Below are positions 43,634 to 53,441 of a stretch of DNA of 64,000 nucleotides, piece after piece. The stretch is taken from NCBI GenBank assembly GCA_028279595.1, contig JANQNK010000004.1, forward strand, positions 1 through 64,000, given 5' to 3'. The notes beneath the pieces were generated by a model that saw only the letters and a list, made by a program, of their open reading frames with translations, was not told the DNA's origin and searched no databases. Each line of letters starts with the position of its first letter. Within the stretch, counting starts at the first letter, position 1. Both the position numbers and the translations under genes were made by a program. This DNA is from Thermoplasmatota archaeon (GTDB lineage Archaea > Thermoplasmatota > JAKEGO01).

Positions 43634-44437
43634 CTCGAACTCGGCGAATCCGTCGAAAATGGTGTGCGCCATTATCCCCTCATCAGTGTCTATAACGACA
43701 GCATGAAGTCTATCGGGACGCATGCCAGCGTTCACGGAGATCGTCCTACCGGTCTTCGTGAACCATTTCTCGGAGATGTAGGGCGCGTCGTGGATGTGTC
43801 CGTGCAATGTTATCGGAGGCTGTACCAGCCGTATGAAGTCCCGTATAGCCATGCTGCCTATGTGTCCACGGTCCGACATATCGCAATGCGTCCCGTACGG
43901 AGGGGCGTGGAAAAGGAATAACGTGTTAGGTGCATCGATCCTGTCGATCACACCGGCGAGGTCCTTCTCGATCGTGTCCGACCTGTCCGTCGGATCGAAC
44001 CTGATGTTCTTCCGCTCCGGGAACGAGACTACGCCCTCGAGGCGGTCCCATGGATTGGTCCTTGTCTCGTTGTCGAACTTCTCCCAGTCCTTGACGTCGA
44101 AGGGTGTGATGTCGACATGGGCGTAGCCGAAGACGTTGTGACCGAATAGGTCGACGTGCTGCATGTGAACATGCTCGATGTACTGTGAATCGTGGAGGAG
44201 ATGTTCGAACTCCCTCCTATCGTTGTTGCCCATCACCGCAAGGACCGGCACCCCTAGATCTTCAAGCCACGGTTCCATGAAACCTTTGAAGAACGCGTCC
44301 TGGTCCGTTGACCATCCGGCCGGGAACATGTCCCCGCCGATGAGTACGGCGTCCGCAGACTCGTCCCTAGCAAGTTCGCCGAGCTGTCCGTAGAGGTCTG
44401 CTATCCCGTGGAGGTCGGATGTGAATACGGCCCTCAT
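43628..44437 (-). CDS. Calcineurin-like metallophosphoesterase
   Basis: The 269-aa enzyme shows the full binuclear-metal signature: TSDLHG (Asp8, His10), IGGDMFPAG, MGNNDRREF, then FHAPPYGTHCD and HGHIHDAPY. Such enzymes hydrolyse phosphomonoesters or diesters, and the substrate here cannot be told. There is no signal peptide, so it acts in the cytoplasm. It starts seven bases after the leuS stop on the same strand, with GGAG about nine bases before the ATG. It is therefore most likely cotranscribed with leuS, though no functional link is evident. The length is typical of the archaeal YfcE/MJ0936-like group but somewhat longer than its smallest members. Confidence 0.88.
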   Translation of the reverse strand: MRAVFTSDLHGIADLYGQLGELARDESADAVLIGGDMFPAGWSTDQDAFFKGFMEPWLEDLGVPVLAVMGNNDRREFEHLLHDSQYIEHVHMQHVDLFGHNVFGYAHVDITPFDVKDWEKFDNETRTNPWDRLEGVVSFPERKNIRFDPTDRSDTIEKDLAGVIDRIDAPNTLFLFHAPPYGTHCDMSDRGHIGSMAIRDFIRLVQPPITLHGHIHDAPYISEKWFTKTGRTISVNAGMRPDRLHAVVIDTDEGIMAHTIFDGFAEFEL

Positions 44438-44444
44438 CTGTTCG

Positions 44445-47297
44445 TCACTCCATGTTGCCTATGAATATCGCGGGTTTGTACGGCAGAGCGTTCTTCGCCT
44501 TGCCCATCGGGTCCTCCGCCTGTCCCTCGGTCCAGACGTGGACCTTCCTGCCGAACTCCTGTGAGAGGAAGTCCGCCTCGTCGGATAACTTCTCGTTCTC
44601 GGCATCCATTCCGATGCCGTACGAGGCACGCTCCTGTATGAGGCGCTTGACGAGGGGCGGGACGACCTTTCCGTTCTTGCGGATCTCGGGGTCCGACATC
44701 ACCTTGGACATGACGTCCTGGAACTTGACCACGCCGTCGTCGACGGAATCGCGGACCGCATCGGCAAGGTGCCATTTCCAGTCGGCGGCGGTGTAGAGGT
44801 GGATGTCGCCCGGCGTGTCGCCGACCAGGCCCAGGACCTCCCTCAGGTCGTCCATGAGGTCGACGAGTACGGACTCGGCGTCGAGCGCGTCCGAGTCGAT
44901 CGAGCCAGGGTCCGGATCAGGTATCTGGCTGACAGACACGAATCCCGATCTACCGATGGTCTCCCAGACCTCCTCGGAGACGTGAGGTGCGAACACGGAG
45001 AGCATCTGTGTCGTCACCTTGATGAACTCGGAGATCACCGAGCGGTTCGGCTCGTCGCAGCGCCTGAGGTACCATCTCAGGTCTCTCTGAAGATCGTAAT
45101 ATCCCCGCTTGACACCCGCCCGGAACTCCATCAGGTCCATGTGGTCGCAGTAGTCCTCCACCGCGGAGTACAGGGCCGAACGGAACCACCGGTCGATGGC
45201 GCGTTCATCGTCGACGCCCTTTCCGTACCTTTCCTGAGCGAACTCGAGCCAAGTGTTGAACTTATCGCCTATGGTCCCGGCGAGGTCAGGATCGAAGTTC
45301 GGGTCGTCGAGCCCGTCGCCACCGTAGGCGAGCGTGAAACGGATAGCGTCGGCTGACCACTCCTCGATGGCGCTCCTCAGGGTGCGGAAGCTGCCGGAGG
45401 ACTTGCTCATCTTCTGTCCACCGATGAGTATCCATCCGTTCGTGCCGAACCCGCGGGGCCAGTGCTCCTGGGGGAAGATTGCGGTGTGGTTGAATATCGT
45501 GAACGAAAGGTGGTTCTGGATGAGGTCCTTCCCGGAGACCCGGAGGTCGAAGGGATACCAGTAGAGGAACTCCTCGCGCATGCGCTCGACGGTGTCGATC
45601 TCGGTGCCTGTCTCCATGGCGACCGTCGCGGCATCGCTCTTTCCGAGGAAGACATGGTCGAACAGCGAGTCGGTGAGTGCAGCCTCCGGAAGATCTGTGA
45701 TGATGTGTGATATCGTGTAGTACGCCATGTAGATGGTCGAGTCCGACAGGGATTCCACCATCCAGTTGTCGTCCCACGGCAGCTTGGTGCCGAGGCCGAG
45801 CTCGCGGGTGCAGGCCCAGTCGCGCAGCCAGCCGAGGACGTGCTCGAACTGCTTCCGGGCGACTTCGGGGTACAGGTTCATCCCGGCCAGGCATTCCCTC
45901 GCCCGTGCCTTCCAGTCGTGATCGCCGTACGCGATGAACCACTGGTCATCGACGACCTTGACTATGGACGGTGTCAAACATCGGCAGACCACTGGGTTGG
46001 AGAGCTCGAACATGAGAGCTGCTTCGCCTTTCTCCAGCATCTCGTCCCGGATCCGGTCCTTCGCCTCCTCGACGGGCATGCCAGCGTACTCACCTGCGAC
46101 CTCCCTCATGACGCCGGTGTAGAAACCGGACCTGTAGATGACGTGCTTAGCCTCAAGGAGCTTGTCCCGCTCCGTCTGGTCCTTGATCCCCATCCTCTCG
46201 ACGATCTCTCCAGCCGGGAAGTCACCCCAACCCTCGGAGGTTATTATCGCGATCGGTTCGACGGACCTGACCATCTCCGGGTCCAATCCATACCGATCCA
46301 TCCCGGCTTCGTCGGCCTTGATGTCGACGAGCGCGATCCAGTCGTCGGGAGCGTCCGACGGAACGGATGTCACTATTCCGGTCCCCTTCTCGGGATCGCA
46401 GAACGAGGACGGAAGTATCGGAATCGGCCGCCTGATCATCGGTGCGACGGCCTCCTTTCCCAGGAGTTGGGAGCCGAACACGGAGCCGACGGTCGCCACC
46501 TCGTGCTTCTGTTCAGATAGCTTCTGGGCGGCCTGCTTCGATAGTATCCACACCTCGCCGTCGACGTCCGCCTTGACGTACTCCTCCTCGGGATCGACCC
46601 AGAGGTTGGTCTGTCCGAAGACCGTCTCCGGCCTCAACGTCGCTGCGACGATGTACTCTCCATCTATCTCGAACTTGAGAAGGACGAACTCCTGGGGCAT
46701 CTCGCCCTCGCCCTCGATCCTGGCGTGGTCGCCGACTGGTGAGTTGTCATGGGTGCACCAGACCACCGGGTGCCTGCCCTTGCGGACCAATCCCTGTTCA
46801 TGGAGCCGATTGAACTGCCACCTGATGAAAGCGTCGTAGGCCGGGTTCAGGGATGTGGTCATGAACTTCCGGCGCCAGTCCACCGACACGCCGAGCCGGT
46901 TGAGGTCGCGCTCCGCCTCGATCGGAAAGTACTCGACCCAGTGGAGCGGATCGCTGAACGCGGACAACTCGTCCTCGGGTATGTCCATCGACCGGAGGAT
47001 GTTCATCTGGGACTCCTCGCCGTCCGCCACCCTTCCCGCCGCCGCCACGATAGGGGTGCCGGTCGCGTGGAAAGCGTACGGAAATAGGACATTGTACCCG
47101 CGAAGCCGCTTGTACCTGGCCATGAACTCGGTCCTCGAGTAGGTGAGCGTGTGACCGATGTGCAGGAGGCCGTTGATGTACGGATAGGGCACGTTGAGGA
47201 AGTACTTCTCCCCGTTGCCCGGCTCCGCCTCGAAGACGCGCTCCTCGCGCCATCGTTCCTGCCATTTCAGCTCCATTTCGGCCGTGTTCATCGCCAT
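44445..47297 (-). CDS. leuS: Leucyl-tRNA synthetase, archaeal type
   Basis: LeuRS charges tRNA-Leu with leucine. The 950-aa length and domain order fit archaeal LeuRS. The HIGH motif is at 46-49 (YINGLLHIGHTLTYS). The CP1 editing domain follows, with the TLRPETVFGQTNLWV threonine-rich motif. Next come the KMSKS loop GGQKMSKSSGSF, the helical anticodon-binding domain and a C-terminal domain for the long variable arm. The frame is open for 68 codons upstream, but a TTTAAA box at 47323-47328 lies about 26 bases before the ATG at 47297. I therefore choose this start and a leaderless mRNA; an ATG two codons in is possible. It is transcribed divergently from cdc48 and is followed by the metallophosphoesterase. 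Confidence 0.96.
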   Translation of the reverse strand: MAMNTAEMELKWQERWREERVFEAEPGNGEKYFLNVPYPYINGLLHIGHTLTYSRTEFMARYKRLRGYNVLFPYAFHATGTPIVAAAGRVADGEESQMNILRSMDIPEDELSAFSDPLHWVEYFPIEAERDLNRLGVSVDWRRKFMTTSLNPAYDAFIRWQFNRLHEQGLVRKGRHPVVWCTHDNSPVGDHARIEGEGEMPQEFVLLKFEIDGEYIVAATLRPETVFGQTNLWVDPEEEYVKADVDGEVWILSKQAAQKLSEQKHEVATVGSVFGSQLLGKEAVAPMIRRPIPILPSSFCDPEKGTGIVTSVPSDAPDDWIALVDIKADEAGMDRYGLDPEMVRSVEPIAIITSEGWGDFPAGEIVERMGIKDQTERDKLLEAKHVIYRSGFYTGVMREVAGEYAGMPVEEAKDRIRDEMLEKGEAALMFELSNPVVCRCLTPSIVKVVDDQWFIAYGDHDWKARARECLAGMNLYPEVARKQFEHVLGWLRDWACTRELGLGTKLPWDDNWMVESLSDSTIYMAYYTISHIITDLPEAALTDSLFDHVFLGKSDAATVAMETGTEIDTVERMREEFLYWYPFDLRVSGKDLIQNHLSFTIFNHTAIFPQEHWPRGFGTNGWILIGGQKMSKSSGSFRTLRSAIEEWSADAIRFTLAYGGDGLDDPNFDPDLAGTIGDKFNTWLEFAQERYGKGVDDERAIDRWFRSALYSAVEDYCDHMDLMEFRAGVKRGYYDLQRDLRWYLRRCDEPNRSVISEFIKVTTQMLSVFAPHVSEEVWETIGRSGFVSVSQIPDPDPGSIDSDALDAESVLVDLMDDLREVLGLVGDTPGDIHLYTAADWKWHLADAVRDSVDDGVVKFQDVMSKVMSDPEIRKNGKVVPPLVKRLIQERASYGIGMDAENEKLSDEADFLSQEFGRKVHVWTEGQAEDPMGKAKNALPYKPAIFIGNME

Positions 47298-47599
47298 CGT
47301 ACCGTGAAGGCGGAACCTGACATTTAAAGATGGTCCTCCTACCGACCATATCTTATCCCGACTGGTCAACCGCGTGGAGGACAGGTAGACTCGGATACCA
47401 TCACCATCATGGGTGTTGCGCGTTGAGGCCCGAACGATCCGGCCTCGAGCGCGTTTTCCAAGGGATCGATGTTGGTCCCCGGAGGATCGGGAATGGTCCA
47501 CATGGAGGGTCCCACGCTGCCAGTATTATTTTCGTATATCGGCCTGTAAGTGCCGGAGAACCGCAGGTTCTTTATAAATGAATGCCGTTTCGGATATCG
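47298..47599. promoter_or_regulatory. Divergent leuS-cdc48 promoter region
   Basis: These 302 bases have no supportable gene. Each end carries a TATA box about 22-29 bases from a start codon: TTTAAA at 47323-47328 for leuS (minus) and TTTATAAA at 47570-47577 for cdc48 (plus). I see nothing clear in the middle. Confidence 0.6.
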
Positions 47600-49780
47600 A
47601 TGACGATCTCTCTTCGCGTCAAGGAAGCTCATTCTGCGGACCCCGGATATTCCCGTGCTAGGATCGACCAGGACACGAGGGAGAAACTGGGCGTGAAGCT
47701 CGGTGATCCCATCGTGATCGAGGGCGTAAGGTCCACCAGCGCGGTGGCCCACCGCCTCTTCCCGGACGAGGAGGGGCGCGGGATCATCAGGATGGACGGA
47801 ATATTGAGGAAGAACGCCGGGGTATCGGTGGACGATGCCGTGACCGTCAAGACCGTCGAGGCAACGGATGCCAAATCGGTCACCCTGGCATTCTATCAGA
47901 CCGTGCCGGACGTCACCGTGGACGACGAGTTCCTGGGCTACGTCAAGAGGAACCTCCTCCAGAGGCCGATGATGGAGGGCGATGTCGTCGCGTTCCCGAT
48001 ATCGGCGTTCAACGCCCGGGTGCTTCCCTTCAGGGTCATGACGACGGAGCCAGAGGGAGTCGTCCTGCTCACCAAGGATACGGAACTGTCGATCCAGAAG
48101 GAGGCGGAGCTCGAGGAGGAGGAGCGCGGCGTCGGCATCACCTACGAGGAGATCGGCGGCCTGAAGGACGAACTCATGCGTGTAAGGGAGATGATCGAGT
48201 TCCCGCTCAAGAGGCCCGAACTGTTCAGGCGCCTCGGCATCGATCCTCCGAGAGGGGTCCTGCTGTACGGTCCGCCAGGCACTGGCAAGACGCTGATGGC
48301 GAAGGCGGTAGCGAACGAATCAGGAGCAACCTTCTTCCTCATACAAGGTCCAGAGATAGTTTCCAAGTACTACGGAGAGAGCGAGGAGCATCTGAGACGG
48401 AAGTTCGAAATGGCCGAGGAGCACGCCCCCGCCATCATTTTCATCGACGAGATCGATTCCATCGCGCCCAAGAGGGCCGAATCCTCCGGCGAACTGGAGA
48501 GGCGCGTCGTCGCCCAGTTGCTGACCCTGATGGACGGCATGGTCGGCCGCGGCCAGGTCATAGTCATCGGCGCCACGAACCGTGTGGACGCCATCGATCC
48601 AGCGCTTCGCCGTCCGGGACGTTTCGACCGGGAGATAATGATCGGTGTGCCCGACAAGATCGGCAGGAAGGAGATCCTCGAGATCCACACCAGGGGGATG
48701 CCCCTCACCGAGGACTTCGACCTCGAGAAGATCGAGGACATCACACACGGCTTTACGGGAGCGGACCTCTCGGCGCTTAGCCGCGAGGCCGCCATGAGGG
48801 CGCTCAGAAGGCTTTTGCCCACCATCGACGTCAACCAGTCCATCCCGCCGAAGGTCCTGGAGGACCTCCACGTGTCGATGGACGACTTCATCGAGGCGCT
48901 CAAGGGGATCGAGCCATCAGCCCTTAGGTCGTTCTACGTCGAGCTCCCTGACGTCGGGTGGTCATCCATAGGAGGACTGGACGAGGTCATCGAGGACATC
49001 AAGGAGGCCGTGGAATGGCCGTTGGAGAAACCGGAGGTCTTCACCGACATGGGTGTCAAGCCTCCCAGCGGTATCCTCCTTTTCGGACCTCCAGGCACCG
49101 GAAAGACCCTGATGGCCAAGGCCGCTGCGAACGAGGTCAAGGCCAATTTCATCCCCGTCCGGGGACCCGAGGTCATGTCCAAGTGGGTCGGTGAGTCCGA
49201 GAAGGCAATCCGGGAGATCTTCAAGCTCGCAAGGATGGCATCGCCGTCGATCATATTGCTGGACGAGCTGGACGCCCTCGCACCATCGAGGGGATTGGGT
49301 GCCGGCAGGGCCCACGAGCAGGTCGTCAACCAGCTGCTGTCCTCCCTGGACGGACTGGAGCAGATGAAGGGCGTCGTCGTCATCGGAACGACAAACCGAC
49401 CCGACATCATCGATCCGGCGCTTCTCCGAGCTGGCCGGTTCGACAGGCGTATCTACGTCAGACCGCCCGGCCTGGACGGAAGGAGGAAGATAATCGAGAT
49501 CCACACCAAGGACATGCCCAAGAAGGGCGTGGACATCGACGCCCTGGCCGCAAGGACCGACGGTTATGTCGGAGCCGACATCGAGGCCGCATGCAGGGAG
49601 GCGGGGATGATGGCCCTCAAGGACAATGTCAAGACGGTCAAGATGGCCCACTTCGAGGCCGCGTTCGACCGGATAGGCCCCTCGATGGACGATTCGACCA
49701 CGAATTTCTACGAGAAGATAGCCGGGGAACTCGAGGGAATGGGCCGCCGCGTCAAGGACGACGTCGAGGGATATCATTAG
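47600..49780 (+). CDS. cdc48: Cdc48/VAT family AAA ATPase
   Basis: This is a hexameric protein unfoldase that prepares substrates for the proteasome. The 726-aa chain has an N-terminal double-psi barrel and four-stranded domain (1-185) and two AAA modules. Walker A GPPGTGKT is at 224-231 and 496-503. Walker B is IIFIDEIDSIAPKR in the first module and IILLDELDALAPSR in the second. Arg fingers lie in the RRPGRFDREI and RAGRFDRRIY segments. The length is close to Thermoplasma VAT. The ATG at 47600 lies about 25 bases below TTTATAAA, indicating a leaderless start and ruling out an ATG six codons upstream. It ends with a short acidic tail (VKDDVEGYH). Confidence 0.96.
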   Translation: MTISLRVKEAHSADPGYSRARIDQDTREKLGVKLGDPIVIEGVRSTSAVAHRLFPDEEGRGIIRMDGILRKNAGVSVDDAVTVKTVEATDAKSVTLAFYQTVPDVTVDDEFLGYVKRNLLQRPMMEGDVVAFPISAFNARVLPFRVMTTEPEGVVLLTKDTELSIQKEAELEEEERGVGITYEEIGGLKDELMRVREMIEFPLKRPELFRRLGIDPPRGVLLYGPPGTGKTLMAKAVANESGATFFLIQGPEIVSKYYGESEEHLRRKFEMAEEHAPAIIFIDEIDSIAPKRAESSGELERRVVAQLLTLMDGMVGRGQVIVIGATNRVDAIDPALRRPGRFDREIMIGVPDKIGRKEILEIHTRGMPLTEDFDLEKIEDITHGFTGADLSALSREAAMRALRRLLPTIDVNQSIPPKVLEDLHVSMDDFIEALKGIEPSALRSFYVELPDVGWSSIGGLDEVIEDIKEAVEWPLEKPEVFTDMGVKPPSGILLFGPPGTGKTLMAKAAANEVKANFIPVRGPEVMSKWVGESEKAIREIFKLARMASPSIILLDELDALAPSRGLGAGRAHEQVVNQLLSSLDGLEQMKGVVVIGTTNRPDIIDPALLRAGRFDRRIYVRPPGLDGRRKIIEIHTKDMPKKGVDIDALAARTDGYVGADIEAACREAGMMALKDNVKTVKMAHFEAAFDRIGPSMDDSTTNFYEKIAGELEGMGRRVKDDVEGYH

Positions 49781-49836
49781 CCGTATACCAGTCCCAAAGC
49801 AACCTTTAAATCCATCAACCCAATGCGCAGAGTACC

Positions 49837-51906
49837 ATGGGTAAGGTATTCAAATCACCGTATCGGAGACCACCGACCCCCGAGGGGCTGCACAAGATCG
49901 AGAACAACACGATGGAGTGGTTCGACATCGAGATGTACTCGAACTTCAACACGGGTGTTCTCGAGCAGTACTTCGAGGAGAAGAATAAGTCCGACGGCTT
50001 CCATCGCAGTACATGGACATGGTGGAAGATCATCGTCGGCATCATCGTCGGAACCCTCTTCGCCGCCATCAACCAGTACGTCGGCCTGAAGGTCGGCATG
50101 GTCATCGGCGGTTCGTGGTACATATCCTACCTCATAGGTATGGGGCTGTTCTGGAAGCCCACCGAGATCAATCTATCCAGCGGCGCATCCACGGGTGCGT
50201 CGATGATCTGCACGGGATTCGTCTTCACGTTCCCTGCGATGTACATCCTGGCCTACGAGGACGGTTACATCTCGACAGGTTCGTTCCCGCCGATGTACGT
50301 GCCCATCACGGCAACGATCTTCGCCGGGTTCCTGGGCGTGATGTACTTCATCATCTTCAGGCGTGTCTGGCTCGTAGAGGACCCGCTCCCCATGCCCACC
50401 TTCGAGGCATGGGTCCAGCTCCTCGACATCGCGAACGACGTGTCGGAAGGAGAAGCGTCGAGAGCGAAGGAGACCATCAGAAAGGTGTCCATGATGGGAC
50501 TCCTGTCAGGTGGTTTCACATTCCTCAGGGACTTCCCGATAATGGAGAACAACCACAAGGACATCTTTCAGTCACACACGGCGGCAGGGACATCCTACGA
50601 TGAGCACATCTCGGTAATGGACCACTACTTCGCCGGCGATCACTACGATATAGGCGACGTCCACCAGCCCTACGCGAGCGCGGAGTACACGTGGATCGAC
50701 TTCCAGCTCTCGCCGATGCTGATCGCGACGGGATGGTTCATGAGGTGGAGGGCCGCCCTCCTGGTCTCGCTTGGCACGCTCTTCACATGGTTCGTCGTCG
50801 TACCGATAGCAGTCCATCACGGGATGCCCGTCGTGATCGAGGGGCTCACATACAATGTCCGGGACCTCGATCCTCCAGCCCTCACCGCTGCGGGTCAGGT
50901 CGCCAGGATAATGGCGATAGGGGCCATCCTCGGCGGTGGATTGACGGGGCTAGCAAAGATGGCACCCGTGTTCAAGACGGCAACCGCTGACCTCAGGAAG
51001 ATCAAGGGCGGCGGGGGAGGCGCGACCTCGGAGTTCATACCTGGACTCGGGTGGTACGAGTGGCCCATGTCCCATATCCTGGTCATGACGGTCGTGACGT
51101 TCTTCGGTGTCTCGATCGCCTTCATTTCCGCAGGGTATCCGGCACCCCAGGTACTCATGCTGTCACTCCTGCTCGTATCGCTCACCTTCTTCCTCGGGGC
51201 GATAGCGGTCAAGGTAATGGGCGAGACGTCGATCGAGCCGGTGTCAGGCACCAGCTTCATCGTACTGCTCATGCTCGTCGGTGTCTTCAAACTCATGGGC
51301 ACATCGAGGACCGAAACGGTCATACTGGCGATCATCGGCACCACCGTGTTCGGCGGCGCCATCTCGATGTCCGGCGACATCATACTCGACTTCAAGAACT
51401 CACTCTACATAGGCAATCGGCCCTACCAGCAGATGCGGGCCGAGATCCTCGGCATCATCCCGGGCGCGATAATCGCGGGTGTCTTCGCGATGATCTTCTC
51501 GGAACAGCTCGCAAAGGGCGAATTGAACCTCATCGCCCCGCAGGCCCACGCGTTCGCGTTCTTCACCAAGATGCTTGTAGGAGGCGATGTCAATCTGACG
51601 ATCTTCGCTCTGGGCTTCTGCATAGGCATCTTCATGGAACTGCTCACCGGCATGGGTACGGCGTTCGGTCTGGGGATGTACTTCCCGCTCGGACTGGCGT
51701 TCCCGCTGATGCTCGGGGGTGGCATGCGCGACCTGTGGCAGGAGAAGGTCTTCGAGAAGCAGGCGAAGGAGGAGAACTGGAGCGAGAGGACGAAGACACT
51801 TAAGCTCCTGGACACATACATGCTTGCGACAGGATTGATCATAGGCGAAGCCCTTGTCGGGACCATCGTCGCGATCTTCCTGTTCACCGTACCGGGGTGG
51901 GTATGA
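49837..51906 (+). CDS. OPT family oligopeptide transporter
   Basis: This 689-aa integral membrane protein has about 14-16 predicted helices and belongs to the OPT superfamily. The first helix is followed by NQYVGLKVGMVIGGSWYISY, close to the family's NxxxGLK-type opening. Later segments such as GASTGASMICTGF and MGETSIEPVSGTSFIVLLML are also typical. OPT members import oligopeptides or metal chelates by proton symport; the substrate cannot be inferred. The ATG at 49837 is about 27 bases below a CTTTAAATCC box, giving a leaderless start. The next gene begins immediately after its stop (TGAATG), so the two are cotranscribed. The N-terminal 60 residues are a soluble extension (PTPEGLHKIENNTMEWFDIE). 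Confidence 0.9.
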   Translation: MGKVFKSPYRRPPTPEGLHKIENNTMEWFDIEMYSNFNTGVLEQYFEEKNKSDGFHRSTWTWWKIIVGIIVGTLFAAINQYVGLKVGMVIGGSWYISYLIGMGLFWKPTEINLSSGASTGASMICTGFVFTFPAMYILAYEDGYISTGSFPPMYVPITATIFAGFLGVMYFIIFRRVWLVEDPLPMPTFEAWVQLLDIANDVSEGEASRAKETIRKVSMMGLLSGGFTFLRDFPIMENNHKDIFQSHTAAGTSYDEHISVMDHYFAGDHYDIGDVHQPYASAEYTWIDFQLSPMLIATGWFMRWRAALLVSLGTLFTWFVVVPIAVHHGMPVVIEGLTYNVRDLDPPALTAAGQVARIMAIGAILGGGLTGLAKMAPVFKTATADLRKIKGGGGGATSEFIPGLGWYEWPMSHILVMTVVTFFGVSIAFISAGYPAPQVLMLSLLLVSLTFFLGAIAVKVMGETSIEPVSGTSFIVLLMLVGVFKLMGTSRTETVILAIIGTTVFGGAISMSGDIILDFKNSLYIGNRPYQQMRAEILGIIPGAIIAGVFAMIFSEQLAKGELNLIAPQAHAFAFFTKMLVGGDVNLTIFALGFCIGIFMELLTGMGTAFGLGMYFPLGLAFPLMLGGGMRDLWQEKVFEKQAKEENWSERTKTLKLLDTYMLATGLIIGEALVGTIVAIFLFTVPGWV

Positions 51907-53214
51907 ATGGCAAAACTGGCGGTCCTGGGAACAAGCTACGTCGGCCTGATAACGGGCGTTGCGTTCGCCGAGTGGGGACACGACGTGACCTGTGTGGACA
52001 TAATCGAGTCCAAGGTAAGTGTCCTGAACGAGGGGAAGGCCCCCATCCACGAGGAGGGCCTGGACGAGCTGCTGAGGAAGCATGTCCCGGGCAGTCTGCG
52101 TGGCACCACTGACCTCGCTGAGGCGATGGAGGGTGCCGAATTCATTTTCATAGCTGTCCAGACACCAGAGGGGGAGGACGGCGCGATCGACCTGTCCTTC
52201 GTCAGGAAGGCGTCCGAGGACATAGCCGGTCATCTGAAATCTGGCCAGACCGTCGTCGTGAAGAGCACGGTCGTCCCGGGAACGACGAGCGATGTCGTCA
52301 TTCCCGCACTCGAAGGCTCGGGACTCGGGAAGGAAGAATACAACGTCGCCGTCAATCCGGAGTTCCTGCGTGAGGGGATAGCGGTCCACGACGCTCTGGA
52401 GCCGAGCCGGATCGTCATAGGAGCGACGGACGGGGAAACGGCCCGGGCGGTCGCCGACCTGTACGATGTCGAGTCGAAGTTCATGTTCACCGATCCTACC
52501 ACGGCCGAGGCCGTGAAATACGCCTCGAACGCCATACTGGCGGTCAAGATCTCGTTCGCGAACGAGGTGGCCACACTCTGCGAGGACCTGGGGATCGACG
52601 TCTACGACGTCATGGATGGGGTCGGCCTGGACCCCAGGATCTCCAGGAAGTTCCTGAACGCCGGCATGGGCTTCGGCGGTTCGTGCCTCCCGAAGGACAC
52701 CAAGGCGTTCGAGCGCCTGTTCGTCGACAGGGGCCTCTATCCAGGGCTCCTCGAGGCTGTCCACGAGGTAAATGACACGATACCGGTCCACGTCGTCAAG
52801 AGATTGAGCTCTATGATAGGGGACCTGAATGGCAAGAGGGTCGCCGTCCTGGGCCTTGCGTTCAAGGAAGGCACGGACGACGTCAGACAGTCACGGGCAC
52901 GTCCGCTCGTGAGGGAACTCCTGGAACGAGGGTGCGTGGTCGTTGCCCACGATCCGATCGCTTCCGGGAACTTCAAGCGTTTCGGGCTCGAGATCGAGTA
53001 TGCCGATAGCATATCCGATGCCCTCGAGGGGGCCGACGCTGCGATAATACAGACTGCCTGGGAAGAATATTCTGGTCTCGATGTCGATGACTTCGTCAGA
53101 ATGGCTGGACGCACGGTAATAGACGGCCGCCGCATTCTGAGCGCTGCGGCGATAGACAGGCTCTCCTCGGAGGGCTTCTCCGTCTACCTGCTGGGACGCG
53201 GGCCTATTCCGTAG
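51907..53214 (+). CDS. UDP-glucose/GDP-mannose dehydrogenase family protein
   Basis: This enzyme oxidises a nucleotide sugar twice, using NAD, to a uronic acid. The 435-aa chain has an N-terminal NAD domain (AVLGTSYVGLITGVAFAEWG), a central helical domain and the catalytic Cys260 in GFGGSCLPKDTKAF. The C-terminal UDP-binding domain contains VAVLGLAFKEGTDDVRQSRA. Family members include UDP-glucose, GDP-mannose and UDP-ManNAc dehydrogenases, and the sugar is not decided by the sequence I can read. It probably supplies acidic sugars for surface glycans or glycoprotein decoration. The ATG directly abuts the stop of the OPT transporter gene, so translation is coupled. The glycosyltransferase at 55465 is close by but on the other strand. 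Confidence 0.92.
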   Translation: MAKLAVLGTSYVGLITGVAFAEWGHDVTCVDIIESKVSVLNEGKAPIHEEGLDELLRKHVPGSLRGTTDLAEAMEGAEFIFIAVQTPEGEDGAIDLSFVRKASEDIAGHLKSGQTVVVKSTVVPGTTSDVVIPALEGSGLGKEEYNVAVNPEFLREGIAVHDALEPSRIVIGATDGETARAVADLYDVESKFMFTDPTTAEAVKYASNAILAVKISFANEVATLCEDLGIDVYDVMDGVGLDPRISRKFLNAGMGFGGSCLPKDTKAFERLFVDRGLYPGLLEAVHEVNDTIPVHVVKRLSSMIGDLNGKRVAVLGLAFKEGTDDVRQSRARPLVRELLERGCVVVAHDPIASGNFKRFGLEIEYADSISDALEGADAAIIQTAWEEYSGLDVDDFVRMAGRTVIDGRRILSAAAIDRLSSEGFSVYLLGRGPIP

Positions 53215-53308
53215 CCCTTCGCTTCCTGTGGTCCAAGTTCACCGACATTCGCATGAGGGCTATCTCCTCGACGACCCTCCTGGAACGGATCTCATCGCTT
53301 TCTTGCAT
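53204..53308 (-). CDS. Possible 34-aa charged peptide
   Basis: The product opens MQESDEIRSRRVVEEIALMR and ends in a basic stretch (DHRKRRATE); it would be a single amphipathic helix. AAGGTG lies five bases before the ATG. A palindromic TATA stretch (GTATATATAC, 53349-53358) and an upstream palindrome give it a complete promoter. It overlaps the 3' end of the convergent sugar dehydrogenase by 11 bases. I recognise no family; the promoter structure is the main support. Confidence 0.45.
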   Translation of the reverse strand: MQESDEIRSRRVVEEIALMRMSVNLDHRKRRATE

Positions 53309-53348
53309 CTCGACACCTTTCGTCCGTATACCTGATTTCACGTTCAGA

Positions 53349-53380
53349 GTATATATACCGTCGTTGGTGATTACCAACGA
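53349..53380 (-). promoter_or_regulatory. TATA box with perfect 20-bp operator palindrome
   Basis: TCGTTGGT-GATT-ACCAACGA (53361-53380) is a perfect 8-base inverted repeat placed directly upstream of GTATATATAC (53349-53358) on the minus strand, the position of a BRE or activator site. Its target would be the small gene at 53308. It is the longest operator-like palindrome in the core region. Confidence 0.6.
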
Positions 53381-53398
53381 TTTTGACGGTGTTATTAC

Positions 53399-53422
53399 CA
53401 AAAAACAACGGTATTTGCCGTA
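53399..53422 (-). terminator. Terminator of the PHP gene
   Basis: On the minus strand ACGG-CAAAT-ACCGT (53422-53409) is followed by TGTTTTTTGG, a hairpin plus T run 20 bases past the PHP stop at 53442. It also insulates the downstream small gene's promoter. Confidence 0.5.
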
Positions 53423-53441
53423 TGTTTCGTTCCTACCGACA

